Of a DNA stretch of 64,000 nucleotides, positions 39,287-48,128 are shown one piece after another. A program made the translations under genes and the position numbers. The notes under the pieces were generated by a model. That model was given only the letters and a program-made list of their open reading frames with translations, had not been told where the DNA came from and searched no databases. Origin of the DNA: Rhizobium terricola (GTDB taxonomy: Bacteria; Pseudomonadota; Alphaproteobacteria; Rhizobiales; Rhizobiaceae); the NCBI RefSeq assembly GCF_012927355.1, contig NZ_JABBGK010000002.1:330758-394757 (forward strand). The letters are read 5' to 3'. Every line of letters starts with the position of its first letter. The first letter of the stretch is position 1.

Positions 39287-40336
39287 CGCCTCACCCGCCC
39301 ATTCGTCGATCTGGCGGCGGCGGTCCGGCGTTCCGGGATGGGTCGAGAACATCGAGGTCTCGCCGTGATCGCCGAGTTCCTTTTCGATGATCTCGAAGAA
39401 GCGACCGATGGCGGCGGGGTCGTGACCGGCCTTGGCCATCAGGTCGACAGAGATGCGGTCGGCCTCGCTCTCGGCGGAGCGGGAATAGGAGAGCGTCAGC
39501 AGGGCCGCACCATTGGTCAGGATGTCCTCGCCGGCACTGCCGACATCGCCGGCGATCAGCATGATGAGGCCGGCCGTGCCTGCCGCCCGGTAGAACTGCC
39601 GCAGCGAGTGGTCCCGCTCGACATGGCCGATCTCGTGGGCCAGCACGCCGAGGATCATCTCGGTGTCCCCCTTTGCGAGTTCCACCAGTTCGTCGGTCAG
39701 CACCAGACTGCCGTCCGGCAGGGCAAAGGCGTTCGGGCCGACATAGCCGCCCTTGCGGAAGTTGAGATTGTAGCCGTCCGCGCCGCGCGCGGAATGGGCC
39801 GCAATCGCCTCGAACTTGTCGCGGATCTCCGTCTGCCTGCCATCCGGCAATTCGCTTTTCGACAGCATCGTCTGGTCCAGAGATGCAAGCGTTCCAGCAG
39901 CCATGGCCTCCGTGACGGCCGGCGGCGTGATCCAGACGGCTACCTCGACCAGAGCCGGCAAGGCGTAGCGATAGGTTGCCCCCGCAAGCAGGAAAACGAC
40001 CAGAACCAAGGCGACAAGTCTCGGGTGGAAACGCTCGAGTTCGTGGACGAAGCCGCCGCGATTGAGCCGGCGGGCGGCGAGCCATCGATCCACGGCATCG
40101 TTGTCCGGCGTCTCGAAAAGCGATCCGTCGACGAAGCCGATGCGCCTCGGCACCTGACCGACCCGTGACGAGATCGTCACCGTCGACGCGTCGTTGACGG
40201 CAACCGGATCTCCGGCCACGCCGTCGAGCCGCACGACCAGGGTCTTGCCATGGGCGACGAGCCGCGCCGGCAAGGCGCGGCTGGAGCGCGGCGGATGCCA
40301 GTGCCCGCGTGCGATCTCTTCAGCGTCAGAAGCCAA
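39263..40336 (-). CDS. M48 family membrane metallopeptidase
   Basis: A 357-residue zinc protease. Residues about 1-85 form an extra N-terminal domain, one membrane helix lies around 105-135, and the M48 domain follows with the zinc motif His-Glu-Ile-Gly-His and a downstream Glu in Ser-Ala-Glu-Ser-Glu-Ala-Asp. Likely processes or degrades membrane or periplasmic proteins. It starts with TTG at 40336, overlapping the yjgN-like stop by 11 bases, with GGAAGG inside the upstream gene: translational coupling. Last codons overlap the terminator of the convergent gene. Confidence 0.9.
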   Translation of the reverse strand: MASDAEEIARGHWHPPRSSRALPARLVAHGKTLVVRLDGVAGDPVAVNDASTVTISSRVGQVPRRIGFVDGSLFETPDNDAVDRWLAARRLNRGGFVHELERFHPRLVALVLVVFLLAGATYRYALPALVEVAVWITPPAVTEAMAAGTLASLDQTMLSKSELPDGRQTEIRDKFEAIAAHSARGADGYNLNFRKGGYVGPNAFALPDGSLVLTDELVELAKGDTEMILGVLAHEIGHVERDHSLRQFYRAAGTAGLIMLIAGDVGSAGEDILTNGAALLTLSYSRSAESEADRISVDLMAKAGHDPAAIGRFFEIIEKELGDHGETSMFSTHPGTPDRRRQIDEWAGEAKKQEGGQ

Positions 40337-41393
40337 AATCGAAACCTTCCATATCGAGATACTCCGCCGTCACGGCCGATCCCGTCTCCTCGATCGAGGC
40401 CATGACCTCGCCGATGTCGCCGTCGAATATAATGCCCGAATGCTCGACCATGTAGCGCCGTTCGCGGATGGCGGCCCAGGGACGCATCAGACCGAAGGTC
40501 AACATCGAGACCACCAGGTTGGAAACCATGATCCAGAGATAGCGGAAGCGAGACATGTCACTGAACAGCCTATGGCGACCATCCAGCAGAGCCGCATTCA
40601 TCACGACGTTACGCACGCCGATCCGGTAGAGCACGGCAGCGATACTGTAGATCAGCAGCAACGGGATCAGGGTGCCGTAGACCATGGCAATGATCTGGAC
40701 GGGGGCGTCCTCCGCGTCGGAATAGGCTTCGGCGGCGCTGGCCGCCATGTAGAGCATCGTCCCGATGCCCACGGCCACTGCCGCGCCGATAATCATCACG
40801 ATCATCGGCAAAACCCAGACCCGGTAAAGCTTGCCGAGCTGCGGATCGGTCGAAAAGGAGCGGTCGCCATAACGCAGGTTGTTGAAGATGTAGCGATAGA
40901 GCCAACGGCTGGCGAGCGGCGCGAGGATACCGAAGCTGACGAAAGCGGCAAGACCGCCGAGAATGACCGACTTGAACGCACCCCAGGCGGTTCCCTTGAA
41001 GTCGAAACGGATGTTGCGATAGCTCGTCACGCGCGCGGCAAAACGCAGTCCGCGAGACAAGAGCCACGGGAGCGCCAGCAGCACGACGAAGGGCACGATG
41101 ATGCCGACCAGCGGAAAGACGGCGCTGACGATCTGGATCGCGATGAAGAAGCCGAACACGATCGCGCGACCGATGAAGATCTGCATGCCGCGCGCATGAT
41201 AGTCGAAGGAGTGATTGTCGACGAAGGTGTTGCCATAGAAATAGCGGTTGCGCCGCACCTTCGCCCAGGCCGAATAGATCCCCAGCGTGACGATGGTCAG
41301 CAGGATGTTGACGATCCAGATGCCGAAATATTCGCCGGCGCGTCCGCGAAACTCGCCTCTCGTAACGTTGCCTGCGGTCGTTGCTTCCACCAT
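40326..41393 (-). CDS. YjgN/DUF898 family membrane protein
   Basis: A 355-residue inner-membrane protein with the DUF898 repeats: Tyr-Phe-Gly-Ile-Trp-Ile-Val-Asn, Thr-Leu-Gly-Ile-Tyr-Ser-Ala-Trp-Ala-Lys-Val-Arg-Arg-Asn-Arg-Tyr in the first half and a related Leu-Met-Arg-Pro-Trp-Ala-Ala-Ile-Arg-Glu-Arg-Arg-Tyr in the last. Six or more helices. Function unknown. It overlaps the M48 gene and pairs with it; YjgN-M48 pairs occur in other proteobacteria. Confidence 0.9.
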   Translation of the reverse strand: MVEATTAGNVTRGEFRGRAGEYFGIWIVNILLTIVTLGIYSAWAKVRRNRYFYGNTFVDNHSFDYHARGMQIFIGRAIVFGFFIAIQIVSAVFPLVGIIVPFVVLLALPWLLSRGLRFAARVTSYRNIRFDFKGTAWGAFKSVILGGLAAFVSFGILAPLASRWLYRYIFNNLRYGDRSFSTDPQLGKLYRVWVLPMIVMIIGAAVAVGIGTMLYMAASAAEAYSDAEDAPVQIIAMVYGTLIPLLLIYSIAAVLYRIGVRNVVMNAALLDGRHRLFSDMSRFRYLWIMVSNLVVSMLTFGLMRPWAAIRERRYMVEHSGIIFDGDIGEVMASIEETGSAVTAEYLDMEGFDFGF

Positions 41394-41492
41394 GTCCCCT
41401 GCCCTCTCAATGATCGATCGCCACCTTGTCCCCCGACCAGTGCGGCATCGACAGAGGTGCCACGGCTTTCTGCCCGCCGCAAGTTGATCGAA

Positions 41493-41526
41493 CGAAAAAC
41501 GGGCCCCTTTCGGAGCCCGTTTTCAA
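41493..41526 (-). terminator. Intrinsic terminator of mmsA
   Basis: On the minus strand AACGGGC ... GCCCGTT with a central 10-base loop, followed by TTTTCG. It lies about 65 bases after the mmsA stop and also carries a short T-run in the other direction. Confidence 0.75.
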
Positions 41527-41584
41527 ATCTTTCCAAGTATTTCCGATCCACCTAAAGGAAGATCGGCTCAACCGGTGACGGACG

Positions 41585-43081
41585 TCACTTCATCGTCGGG
41601 ATGGAGAACTCGGCGCCATCCTTGATGCCCGACGGCCAACGCGAGGTCACGGTCTTGGTGCGGGTCCAGAACTTGATCGAGTCGGTGCCGTGCTGGTTGA
41701 GGTCGCCGAAGGACGATGCCTTCCAGCCGCCGAACGAGTGGTAGGCGAGCGGAACCGGGATCGGAACGTTGACGCCGACCATGCCGATATTGATGCGGCT
41801 GGTGAAGTCGCGAGCAGCGTCGCCATCACGGGTGTAGATCGAGACGCCATTGCCGTATTCGTGCTTCATCGGCAGGGACAGCGCTTCCTCGTAGTTGGAG
41901 GCGCGAACGACCGACAGAACCGGACCGAAGATCTCAGTCTTGTAGATGTCCATGTCCGGGGTGACGTTGTCGAACAGGCAGCCGCCGACGAAGTAGCCGT
42001 TTTCATAACCCTGCAGCTTGAAGCCACGGCCGTCGACGACGAGCTTGGCACCTTCTTCGACGCCGCGGTCGATCAGGCCGAGGATGCGGGTCTGGGCTTC
42101 CTTGGTGACGACCGGGCCAAAATCTGCCTTCTCGTCGTTATACGGGCCGATGCGGAGCTTCTCGACCATGGGGACGAGCTTCTCGATCAGCTTGTTGGCG
42201 GTTTCCTCGCCGACCGGTACGGCAACCGAGATCGCCATGCAGCGCTCGCCGGCCGAGCCGTAGCCTGCGCCGATAAGGGCGTTCGCGGCCTGGTCGAGGT
42301 CGGCGTCCGGCATGATGATCATGTGGTTCTTGGCGCCGCCGAAGCACTGGGCGCGCTTGCCGTTGGCGGTTGCGCCGGCATAGACGTAGCGGGCAATCGG
42401 GGTCGAGCCGACGAAGGAGACCGCGCCGATGTCCGGATGATTGAGGATCGCGTCGACCGCGCCCTTGTCACCGTTGACGACGTTCAGAACACCGGCCGGA
42501 AGACCAGCTTCGATCATCAGTTCGGCAAGGCGGATCGGCAGGGACGGATCGCGCTCGGAGGGCTTCAGGATGAAGGCGTTGCCACAGGCGATCGCCGGGG
42601 CAAACATCCACATCGGGATCATACCCGGGAAGTTGAACGGGGTAATGCCGGCGCCGATGCCGACCGGCTGGCGGATCGAGTACATGTCGATGCCGGGGCC
42701 GGCGCCTTCGGTGAACTCGCTCTTCGAGAGGTGCGGGATGCCGATGACGAATTCGCAGACTTCGAGGCCGCGGATGATGTCGCCCTTGGCGTCCTCGATG
42801 GTCTTGCCGTGCTCCTTGGAGAGCATTTCGGCGAGCTCGCCCATGTTGTCGTTCAGCAGCTGGACGAACTTCATGAAGACGCGGGCGCGGCGCTGCGGAT
42901 TGGTGTTGGCCCAGCCCGGCTGAGCCGCCTTGGCGTTCTGCACGGCGGCATCGAGTTCGGCATCGGTCGCGAGAGCGACGATTGCCTGGACTTCGCCGGT
43001 TGCCGGGTTGAAGACGTTGCTCGAGCGTCCGCTCGTGCCGGCGACGTGCTTGCCGCCGATGAAATGGCCGATTTCACGCAT
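41585..43081 (-). CDS. mmsA: Methylmalonate-semialdehyde dehydrogenase (CoA-acylating)
   Basis: A 498-residue aldehyde dehydrogenase that turns methylmalonate or malonate semialdehyde plus CoA into propionyl- or acetyl-CoA, in valine, inositol and beta-alanine catabolism. MmsA-type marks: Gly-Ile-Thr-Pro-Phe-Asn-Phe-Pro, Lys-Pro-Ser-Glu-Arg-Asp-Pro, Gly-Ser-Ala-Gly-Glu-Arg-Cys-Met with the catalytic Cys, and no Glu at the usual general-base position (Gly-Gly-Ala-Lys-Asn-His), as in CoA-dependent members. A LysR gene diverges 410 bases upstream. Malonate semialdehyde from the beta-alanine-type aminotransferase at 23.1 kb would feed it. Confidence 0.95.
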   Translation of the reverse strand: MREIGHFIGGKHVAGTSGRSSNVFNPATGEVQAIVALATDAELDAAVQNAKAAQPGWANTNPQRRARVFMKFVQLLNDNMGELAEMLSKEHGKTIEDAKGDIIRGLEVCEFVIGIPHLSKSEFTEGAGPGIDMYSIRQPVGIGAGITPFNFPGMIPMWMFAPAIACGNAFILKPSERDPSLPIRLAELMIEAGLPAGVLNVVNGDKGAVDAILNHPDIGAVSFVGSTPIARYVYAGATANGKRAQCFGGAKNHMIIMPDADLDQAANALIGAGYGSAGERCMAISVAVPVGEETANKLIEKLVPMVEKLRIGPYNDEKADFGPVVTKEAQTRILGLIDRGVEEGAKLVVDGRGFKLQGYENGYFVGGCLFDNVTPDMDIYKTEIFGPVLSVVRASNYEEALSLPMKHEYGNGVSIYTRDGDAARDFTSRINIGMVGVNVPIPVPLAYHSFGGWKASSFGDLNQHGTDSIKFWTRTKTVTSRWPSGIKDGAEFSIPTMK

Positions 43082-43231
43082 GGATGTGCCTCCTCAAGGG
43101 TCTTTTTGACTGGTCTTGAGTATGCGCCTTGATTTGCACAACGCAACAAGATGTTCTACGCATCCGTTGTGCAAAAATTGAAGCCCTATCGAAAGGCGAT
43201 CCCCGTTGATCTGGCAGACGAACCCGCGGTT

Positions 43232-43459
43232 CACCCCCCTCTGTCACTTCGTGACATCTCCCCCTCAAGGGGGGAGATCGGCAGCCTCCACGCATCTCGC
43301 CCCCGCTCACTTCGTCGACTCGCCGCAATTGAACGAGAAGTGCGGCCGGCCAATGGGGGATGCCCCCGACCAATGCCGTTCTTTGGCGATGCGGCCGGCC
43401 CCAAGTCGATCTCCCCCCTTGAGGGGGAGATGCCCGGCAGGGCAGAGGGGGGTGACCCC
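43232..43459. repeat. Rhizobial-type intergenic palindromic element
   Basis: Two inverted arms of about 50 bases (43232-43282 and 43407-43459). Each has a C-rich start (CCCCCTCTG), a small inner hairpin, and CTCCCCCTCAAGGGGGAG. They face each other across about 125 bases that carry GCGGCCGGCC twice. The form matches intergenic mosaic elements (RIME/AIME type) common in rhizobia. It fills most of the mmsA-LysR gap and could fold in RNA from either side. Confidence 0.75.
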
Positions 43460-43491
43460 GGCACCAATCGACCAGCTCAGGAGAGCTACCC

Positions 43492-44373
43492 ATGAATTGG
43501 GATGACGTACGCATGTTCCTCGCCGTCGCGCGTTCGGGCCAGATCCTTGCCGCCTCGCGGCGGCTCGGGGTCAACCACGCGACGCTGTCGCGCCGTATCA
43601 CGGCGCTTGAGGAGGCACTGAAGACGCGGCTTCTCATCCGTCGGACCAATGGCTGCGAACTGACCCCCGAGGGCGAGGTGTTCAGCCGGGCAGCGGAACG
43701 CATGGAAACGGAAATGCTGGCCGCCCAGTCCGACATCGGCCGCGTCGACAGCGCGGTCGCAGGCACGGTCCGGATCGGCGCGCCGGACGGTTTCGGCGTC
43801 GCATTCCTTGCCTCGCATCTCGGCACGCTGACCAGGCGCTATCCGGCGCTCAAGATCCAGCTGGTGCCCGTGCCGCGCGCCTTTTCGCTCTCCCAGCGCG
43901 AGGCCGACATCGCGATCACCATCGAGCGACCGGAACAGGGGCGTCTCATATCCTCGAAGCTCACCGACTATACGCTCGGGCTGTACGGCTCGAAAGCCTA
44001 TCTGGCGGAAGCAGGCGTGCCGGAGGACGTCGAGGGCCTTCGCGCCCATACGCTGATCGGCCATGTCGAAGATCTCGTCTACTCGGCCTCGCTATCCTAT
44101 ACCGGTGAGGTGATGCGTGGCTGGGAGAGCTCCTTCGAGATCTCGTCGGCCATCGGTCAGACCGAGGCGGTCGCCGCGGGTGCCGGCATCGGCATCCTGC
44201 ACGACTACATCGCCCGCAAGCATCCGGACCTGGTGCGCATCCTGCCCGAGGTCACCATCCGCCGCGCCTACTGGACAACCTATCACGAAAGCGCACGCGA
44301 GCTGGTGAGGGTGCGCACCGTGGTCCAATTCCTCCAGGAACTGGCAGACGAACACCGGCAGATCTTCGTCTGA
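43492..44373 (+). CDS. LysR-type transcriptional regulator
   Basis: A 293-residue LTTR: HTH at about residues 3-60 (Ala-Ser-Arg-Arg-Leu-Gly-Val-Asn-His-Ala-Thr-Leu-Ser-Arg-Arg) and an effector domain after about 90. It diverges from mmsA and is its likely regulator; LysR-type mmsA regulators occur in alphaproteobacteria. CAGGAGAG precedes the ATG. The stop directly abuts the stop of the convergent DUF1007 gene. Confidence 0.92.
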   Translation: MNWDDVRMFLAVARSGQILAASRRLGVNHATLSRRITALEEALKTRLLIRRTNGCELTPEGEVFSRAAERMETEMLAAQSDIGRVDSAVAGTVRIGAPDGFGVAFLASHLGTLTRRYPALKIQLVPVPRAFSLSQREADIAITIERPEQGRLISSKLTDYTLGLYGSKAYLAEAGVPEDVEGLRAHTLIGHVEDLVYSASLSYTGEVMRGWESSFEISSAIGQTEAVAAGAGIGILHDYIARKHPDLVRILPEVTIRRAYWTTYHESARELVRVRTVVQFLQELADEHRQIFV

Positions 44374-44976
44374 TCAGCGGCAGGAGAGAACAACCGCCTG
44401 CGGCACGACGAGCCTGCCGAAATAGGCCTCATCCGGCCGATCCTCGATGCGGGCAGCGCAACGGCCGTCCGCGCCGCGGATCACGACGGGCCGCTCGGAA
44501 GCGAGTTTGAAAGCTGCGGTATAGTCACGGTCGCGCAGCATCACCGACAGATCCCGGCCGGGTTCCGGGTCAAGGCCCGGCTCGACAGGGAAGCCGAAGG
44601 TTACGGTGACGATACCAGCCGAAATAAGGATATGGAATGCGGTGGGGGCCGGCAGCGACACTGACCGGCCGCCTTGAGAAAGCTCGGTAAAGAAGCCGAC
44701 CGATTGAAGATCCGCGGTCAGTCGCTGACGCAGCGCCTCCGTCTCGCCGGCATCGAAGGAACCGTCGGCATCGATGTCGTACCGCGCCGTCAGCCGGGCA
44801 CTGTAGGCAGCGTCGAAGGCAAAGCGCTCGGCGAAGGAAACGAGCCTTTCCTGCCTGAAATCGAAGAGCAGGCGGGCACTGACGGCGATGTCCGGATGGG
44901 CCACCGCGGCAAGGGTCGAGGCAAGCCAGACGAGGCCGCCGCCAAGGGCAAGGCGTATCGACGCGCGACGGCTCAT
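44374..44976 (-). CDS. DUF1007 family periplasmic protein
   Basis: A 200-residue protein with a signal peptide (residues 1-26, Ala-Ala-Val-Ala-His-Pro) and the DUF1007 body. An EF-hand-like loop, Asp-Ile-Asp-Ala-Asp-Gly-Ser-Phe-Asp-Ala-Gly-Glu, is visible around residue 68, and the mature N-terminus is a free His, which could bind metal. DUF1007 proteins commonly pair with nickel/cobalt transporters, and here the gene ends a leftward unit that begins with a HupE permease. Four-base overlap with the preceding membrane gene. Confidence 0.85.
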   Translation of the reverse strand: MSRRASIRLALGGGLVWLASTLAAVAHPDIAVSARLLFDFRQERLVSFAERFAFDAAYSARLTARYDIDADGSFDAGETEALRQRLTADLQSVGFFTELSQGGRSVSLPAPTAFHILISAGIVTVTFGFPVEPGLDPEPGRDLSVMLRDRDYTAAFKLASERPVVIRGADGRCAARIEDRPDEAYFGRLVVPQAVVLSCR

Positions 44977-45707
44977 CGTGCGCCCCCGGTCTCGTCAAGC
45001 TGTTCGAGGATCGGCGAGAAACCAGCCTCGTCGTCCTCGAGCGGAAGCGTCGGGAAGGGCGGAGGTTCGAGCGCAATCCGTCGCGCCGCCAAGTGGGCGC
45101 CGCCATAGAGTAGGCCGATGGCGACGAGCCAGCTCGCAAAGATCCGCGTGGCAACGGAGAGCCAGGGCCGGTCGAACGCGGCAACGATGGCCGCAAGGGC
45201 GGCGACGAGCCAGACTTGCGCCGCAAACGTCGCCGGCAGATAGCTCGAGGCGTGCAATGTCGGGTCTGCAAGCAGGGTGGCAATCGCCAGCGCGGCACCG
45301 GCGAGGGCGCAGAGCGGTACGGCGAGCCAGGGACGAAGCCCCAGCGACAGGACGAGCGGCACGCCGATCAGAATGCAGGCGAGCGGGCCGGTCAGGAACA
45401 TGTGGGCCGCCGCCCCCGGAACCGGCGCCATCAGCTCGAAGGCACGCTCCCTGAAGGCGACCCCGAGGAATGCTCCGGCGAGAAGCAGCGTGACGGAAAG
45501 GGCAGCCGCGCGACGCGGCAACTGCCCGAGAAGCATGCCGAGACCGACCAGAGGCAGCAGGCGTTCGGCCGTGAGCACTGTGGACGGGGGAAAATCGGCC
45601 CAGCCGCTACCGGAGACAAGGAAACTCACGGCAAGGACCACCAGACCGGCCAGGGCCAGCCCGATTGCGCCCCGGCGCGGCCTCAAGGACGACGCGGTGC
45701 CCGGCAC
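44973..45707 (-). CDS. Hypothetical integral membrane protein
   Basis: A 244-residue protein with about six hydrophobic segments between residues 15 and 215 and a soluble acidic tail (Leu-Glu-Asp-Asp-Glu-Ala). I do not recognise a family. It lies between hupE (7-base gap) and the DUF1007 gene (4-base overlap), so it probably works with them in metal uptake, for instance as an accessory permease subunit. That role is inference from position only. Confidence 0.72.
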   Translation of the reverse strand: MPGTASSLRPRRGAIGLALAGLVVLAVSFLVSGSGWADFPPSTVLTAERLLPLVGLGMLLGQLPRRAAALSVTLLLAGAFLGVAFRERAFELMAPVPGAAAHMFLTGPLACILIGVPLVLSLGLRPWLAVPLCALAGAALAIATLLADPTLHASSYLPATFAAQVWLVAALAAIVAAFDRPWLSVATRIFASWLVAIGLLYGGAHLAARRIALEPPPFPTLPLEDDEAGFSPILEQLDETGGAR

Positions 45708-45714
45708 GATGATC

Positions 45715-46320
45715 TCAGGCGACGAGGAAATAGAGGCCGCCGAGGCCCATCAGGCCGCCCAGCGCACGGGAAAGCTCGCCACCCCGGAAACGCTGGAAGG
45801 CAAGACCGACGGAAATGCCGAGAATGTGGATCAGGCCAGTGGCCACGACGAAGCCGATCGCGTAGTCGGCCGGATCGGTCGCCGTCGGCAGTTCGGCGCC
45901 ATGGGCATAGCCGTGAAAGATCGCGAAGACGCCGATCACCAGCACGGCGAGCCATTCCGGCGGACGCCAGACGAAGGCGATCGCGGCACCGAGAACGACG
46001 ATCGACAGGGCGATGCCGCTTTCGACCGCCGGCAACGACACACCGACAATACCCAGCATGCCCCCGATGACCATGATCAGAGGGAAGGCGATCGGCAGGC
46101 TCCAGACCGAACGGCCGCCCATCTGGGCACCCCAGAGACCAACGCAAAACATCGCGAGCAGGTGGTCGGCCCCGGACAGAGGATGTTCGAAACCACGGAG
46201 AAAGCCGCCTGTCTCTCCCTGCAATATGTGGGCCTCGGCAACGGCGGGAAGAAGCAGCGAGGCGGCAAGCCCGGTCAGAGCCGGAATGACGAGGGCTCGA
46301 GGCATTCTTGAAATCGGCAT
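45715..46320 (-). CDS. HupE/UreJ family nickel/cobalt permease
   Basis: A 201-residue protein with a cleavable N-terminus ending Ala-Glu-Ala-His and six further helices. The HupE signature His-Pro-Leu-Ser-Gly-Ala-Asp-His lies just after the mature N-terminus and Phe-His-Gly-Tyr-Ala-His-Gly-Ala-Glu in the middle, both needed for metal transport in characterised members. I chose the start at 46320 because GGAG lies nine bases upstream. First gene of the leftward unit; a second HupE paralogue diverges from the same promoter region. Confidence 0.88.
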   Translation of the reverse strand: MPISRMPRALVIPALTGLAASLLLPAVAEAHILQGETGGFLRGFEHPLSGADHLLAMFCVGLWGAQMGGRSVWSLPIAFPLIMVIGGMLGIVGVSLPAVESGIALSIVVLGAAIAFVWRPPEWLAVLVIGVFAIFHGYAHGAELPTATDPADYAIGFVVATGLIHILGISVGLAFQRFRGGELSRALGGLMGLGGLYFLVA

Positions 46321-46395
46321 CGTCAAAATCTCCAAAATCGATCCCCGCGCCTGCTTGGCGGACGATCGCCCGACCTCCGTCTTCTCCGCGAGGTG

Positions 46396-46412
46396 TTCGG
46401 ACTATATCCGAA
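46396..46412. promoter_or_regulatory. Inverted-repeat operator candidate between the two hupE genes
   Basis: TTCGGA, five bases, TCCGAA: a perfect 6-bp inverted repeat in the 166-base divergent promoter. A metal-responsive regulator could use it to control both permeases. I see no riboswitch fold here. Confidence 0.5.
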
Positions 46413-46486
46413 TCGCCGATGATTGTAGATGGATCTGTGTCGCCGCCGTGGCGGAGCGATCCGCGGGCGGCTTCCGGAGATATTGA

Positions 46487-47140
46487 ATGACCCGTTTTTC
46501 GATGCTGCTCCATCAGGTCCTGACGCCTGCCCATTCACGGCCTGGTGGTTCGATGCTTGCGATCCGGACAGTCGGGCTCGCCTTGCTTGTCGGGTGCAGC
46601 TTTTCCACGGCAGCCTCGGCACACGACCTCGGTGGGCCGATGGGTGGTTTCGGCAGCGGTTTCGGGCATCCTCTCGCCGGCTTCGACCATTTCCTCGCCA
46701 TGCTGGCCGTCGGCCTCTGGGGGGCTCAGATGGGCGGGCGATCGGTCTGGTCGCTTCCGGCCACCTTCCCGCTCATCATGTGCATCGGCGGCGTGGCCGG
46801 CATGCTCGGACTGATGCCGGACGAGACCATCCGGTTGGCGATCGCGATTTCTCTGGTCGTGCTCGGCGGCGTGATTGCCGCACGCTGGGTGGCGCCGGAA
46901 TGGGCCGCACTGGTGATCGTCGCCTTCTTTGCCATCTTCCACGGCTATCCGCACGGCCAGCTGACCCTGCGCGCCGCAGATCCCGCCGCCTTCACCGTCG
47001 GGTTCGTCGTGTCGACGGGCGCGATCCACATTCTCGGCATCGCGGTCGGCTACGGGCTCGGCCGCATCTGGAACGGAAGGCTCGTCCAGGCACTCGGCGC
47101 GGCGATCGTCGCCTGTGGCATCTATTTCCTGTTCTTCTGA
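46487..47140 (+). CDS. HupE/UreJ family nickel/cobalt permease (second copy)
   Basis: A 217-residue paralogue of the divergent HupE protein. Signal segment about residues 24-46 ending Ala-Ser-Ala-His, then Gly-His-Pro-Leu-Ala-Gly-Phe-Asp-His and Phe-His-Gly-Tyr-Pro-His-Gly. The middle runs Leu-Trp-Gly-Ala-Gln-Met-Gly-Gly-Arg-Ser-Val-Trp-Ser-Leu-Pro in both copies. GGAG is seven bases before the ATG at 46487; an ATG at 46553 would give a shorter leader. Not in an operon. Confidence 0.88.
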   Translation: MTRFSMLLHQVLTPAHSRPGGSMLAIRTVGLALLVGCSFSTAASAHDLGGPMGGFGSGFGHPLAGFDHFLAMLAVGLWGAQMGGRSVWSLPATFPLIMCIGGVAGMLGLMPDETIRLAIAISLVVLGGVIAARWVAPEWAALVIVAFFAIFHGYPHGQLTLRAADPAAFTVGFVVSTGAIHILGIAVGYGLGRIWNGRLVQALGAAIVACGIYFLFF

Positions 47141-47171
47141 GCAGCGGCTTCACTCCGAACGACCGAACCCC

Positions 47172-47216
47172 AAAAAAACGATAACGGCCCGCCTCCCCAA
47201 GGAGCGGGCCGTTTCC
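47172..47216. terminator. Bidirectional terminator, hupE / peroxiredoxin
   Basis: Stem AACGGCCCGC / GCGGGCCGTT extended by CTCC/GGAG with a bulge. On the minus strand it ends near a run of seven T's, so it mainly serves the peroxiredoxin gene. It lies between convergent genes. Confidence 0.8.
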
Positions 47217-47247
47217 AATCCGACGCTGCCTGCCAGAGGCTGGGCGA

Positions 47248-47907
47248 TCAGGCCTGCGGCTGACGCGTCTTGCGAAGGTAAGGCAGCACGGTCTCGTAGG
47301 AGCCGAAGCGCTTCAGCGCATCCTCGTTCGACACGGCCGCGGTGATGATGACATCCTCGCCCTGCTTCCAGTTGGCGGGGGTAGCCACCTGGTGGCGGGC
47401 CGTCAGCTGGATGGAGTCGATGGTGCGCAGGATCTCCTCGAAATTGCGTCCGGTGGTCATCGGATAGGTCAGGATCAGCTTGATCTTCTTGTCCGGGCCG
47501 ATGACGTAGACCGAGCGCACGGTCGCGTTGTCGGCCGGGGTACGACCCTCCGAGCTTTCGCCGGCATCGTCCGGCAGCATGTCGTAGAGCTTGGCGACCT
47601 TGAGATCCTTGTCACCGATCAGCGGATACTCCACGTCGAAGCCGGTGGCGACGCGGATGTCCTGCTTCCACTTCACATGGCTTTCGACCGGATCGACGGA
47701 AATGCCGATGACCTTGACGCCGCGCTTGCGGAACTCGTCGTCAAGTCCTGCCATTGCGCCGAGCTCCGTGGTGCAGACGGGCGTGAAATTCTTCGGATGG
47801 GAAAAGAGAACGGCCCAGCTGTCGCCGATCCAGTCATGAAAGCTGATCGGCCCCTGCGTCGTGTCGGCGGTGAAATCGGGGGCGGTCTGATTTATACGCA
47901 AGGTCAT
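47248..47907 (-). CDS. 1-Cys peroxiredoxin (Prx6 type)
   Basis: A 219-residue AhpC/TSA-family peroxidase of the Prx6 class. The peroxidatic Cys45 lies in Phe-Thr-Pro-Val-Cys-Thr-Thr-Glu, preceded by Ser-His-Pro-Lys-Asn; no resolving Cys follows. C-terminal domain has Ala-Thr-Pro-Ala-Asn-Trp-Lys-Gly/Gln-Gly-Glu-Asp-Val-Ile. Reduces H2O2 and organic peroxides in the cytosol. Start 47907 begins the conserved N-terminus; the longer frame upstream is not conserved-looking. Confidence 0.94.
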   Translation of the reverse strand: MTLRINQTAPDFTADTTQGPISFHDWIGDSWAVLFSHPKNFTPVCTTELGAMAGLDDEFRKRGVKVIGISVDPVESHVKWKQDIRVATGFDVEYPLIGDKDLKVAKLYDMLPDDAGESSEGRTPADNATVRSVYVIGPDKKIKLILTYPMTTGRNFEEILRTIDSIQLTARHQVATPANWKQGEDVIITAAVSNEDALKRFGSYETVLPYLRKTRQPQA

Positions 47908-48128
47908 GGCAAATCTCCGGGAAAGAACAGATGCCGGATATTTGCAGTTTCGCCGCGACCTGTCGGCGAAGGTTTGTCTCTCTTCGGAAGCGTTTCCGCG
48001 AAATTGTGCTCCGAATGATGGCACGGGCGAAATAGTGGTCCGGTCGGACGCCTTCCCTTCACGGCGCCCGCCCGGTGCTCATTGTCAAACAGGATCTCCC
48101 AACCGTGAAACAGGCGGAGAGGCTCCGT

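Noticed and set aside
43232..43459. CRISPR-like or insertion-sequence ends
   Set aside because: There are only two inverted arms, no regular spacers, no transposase and no target duplication; the element fits a rhizobial intergenic palindrome.
46321..46486. Cobalamin or NiCo riboswitch before the hupE genes
   Set aside because: The 166-base region lacks the B12-box and the four-way NiCo core; only a short inverted repeat is seen.
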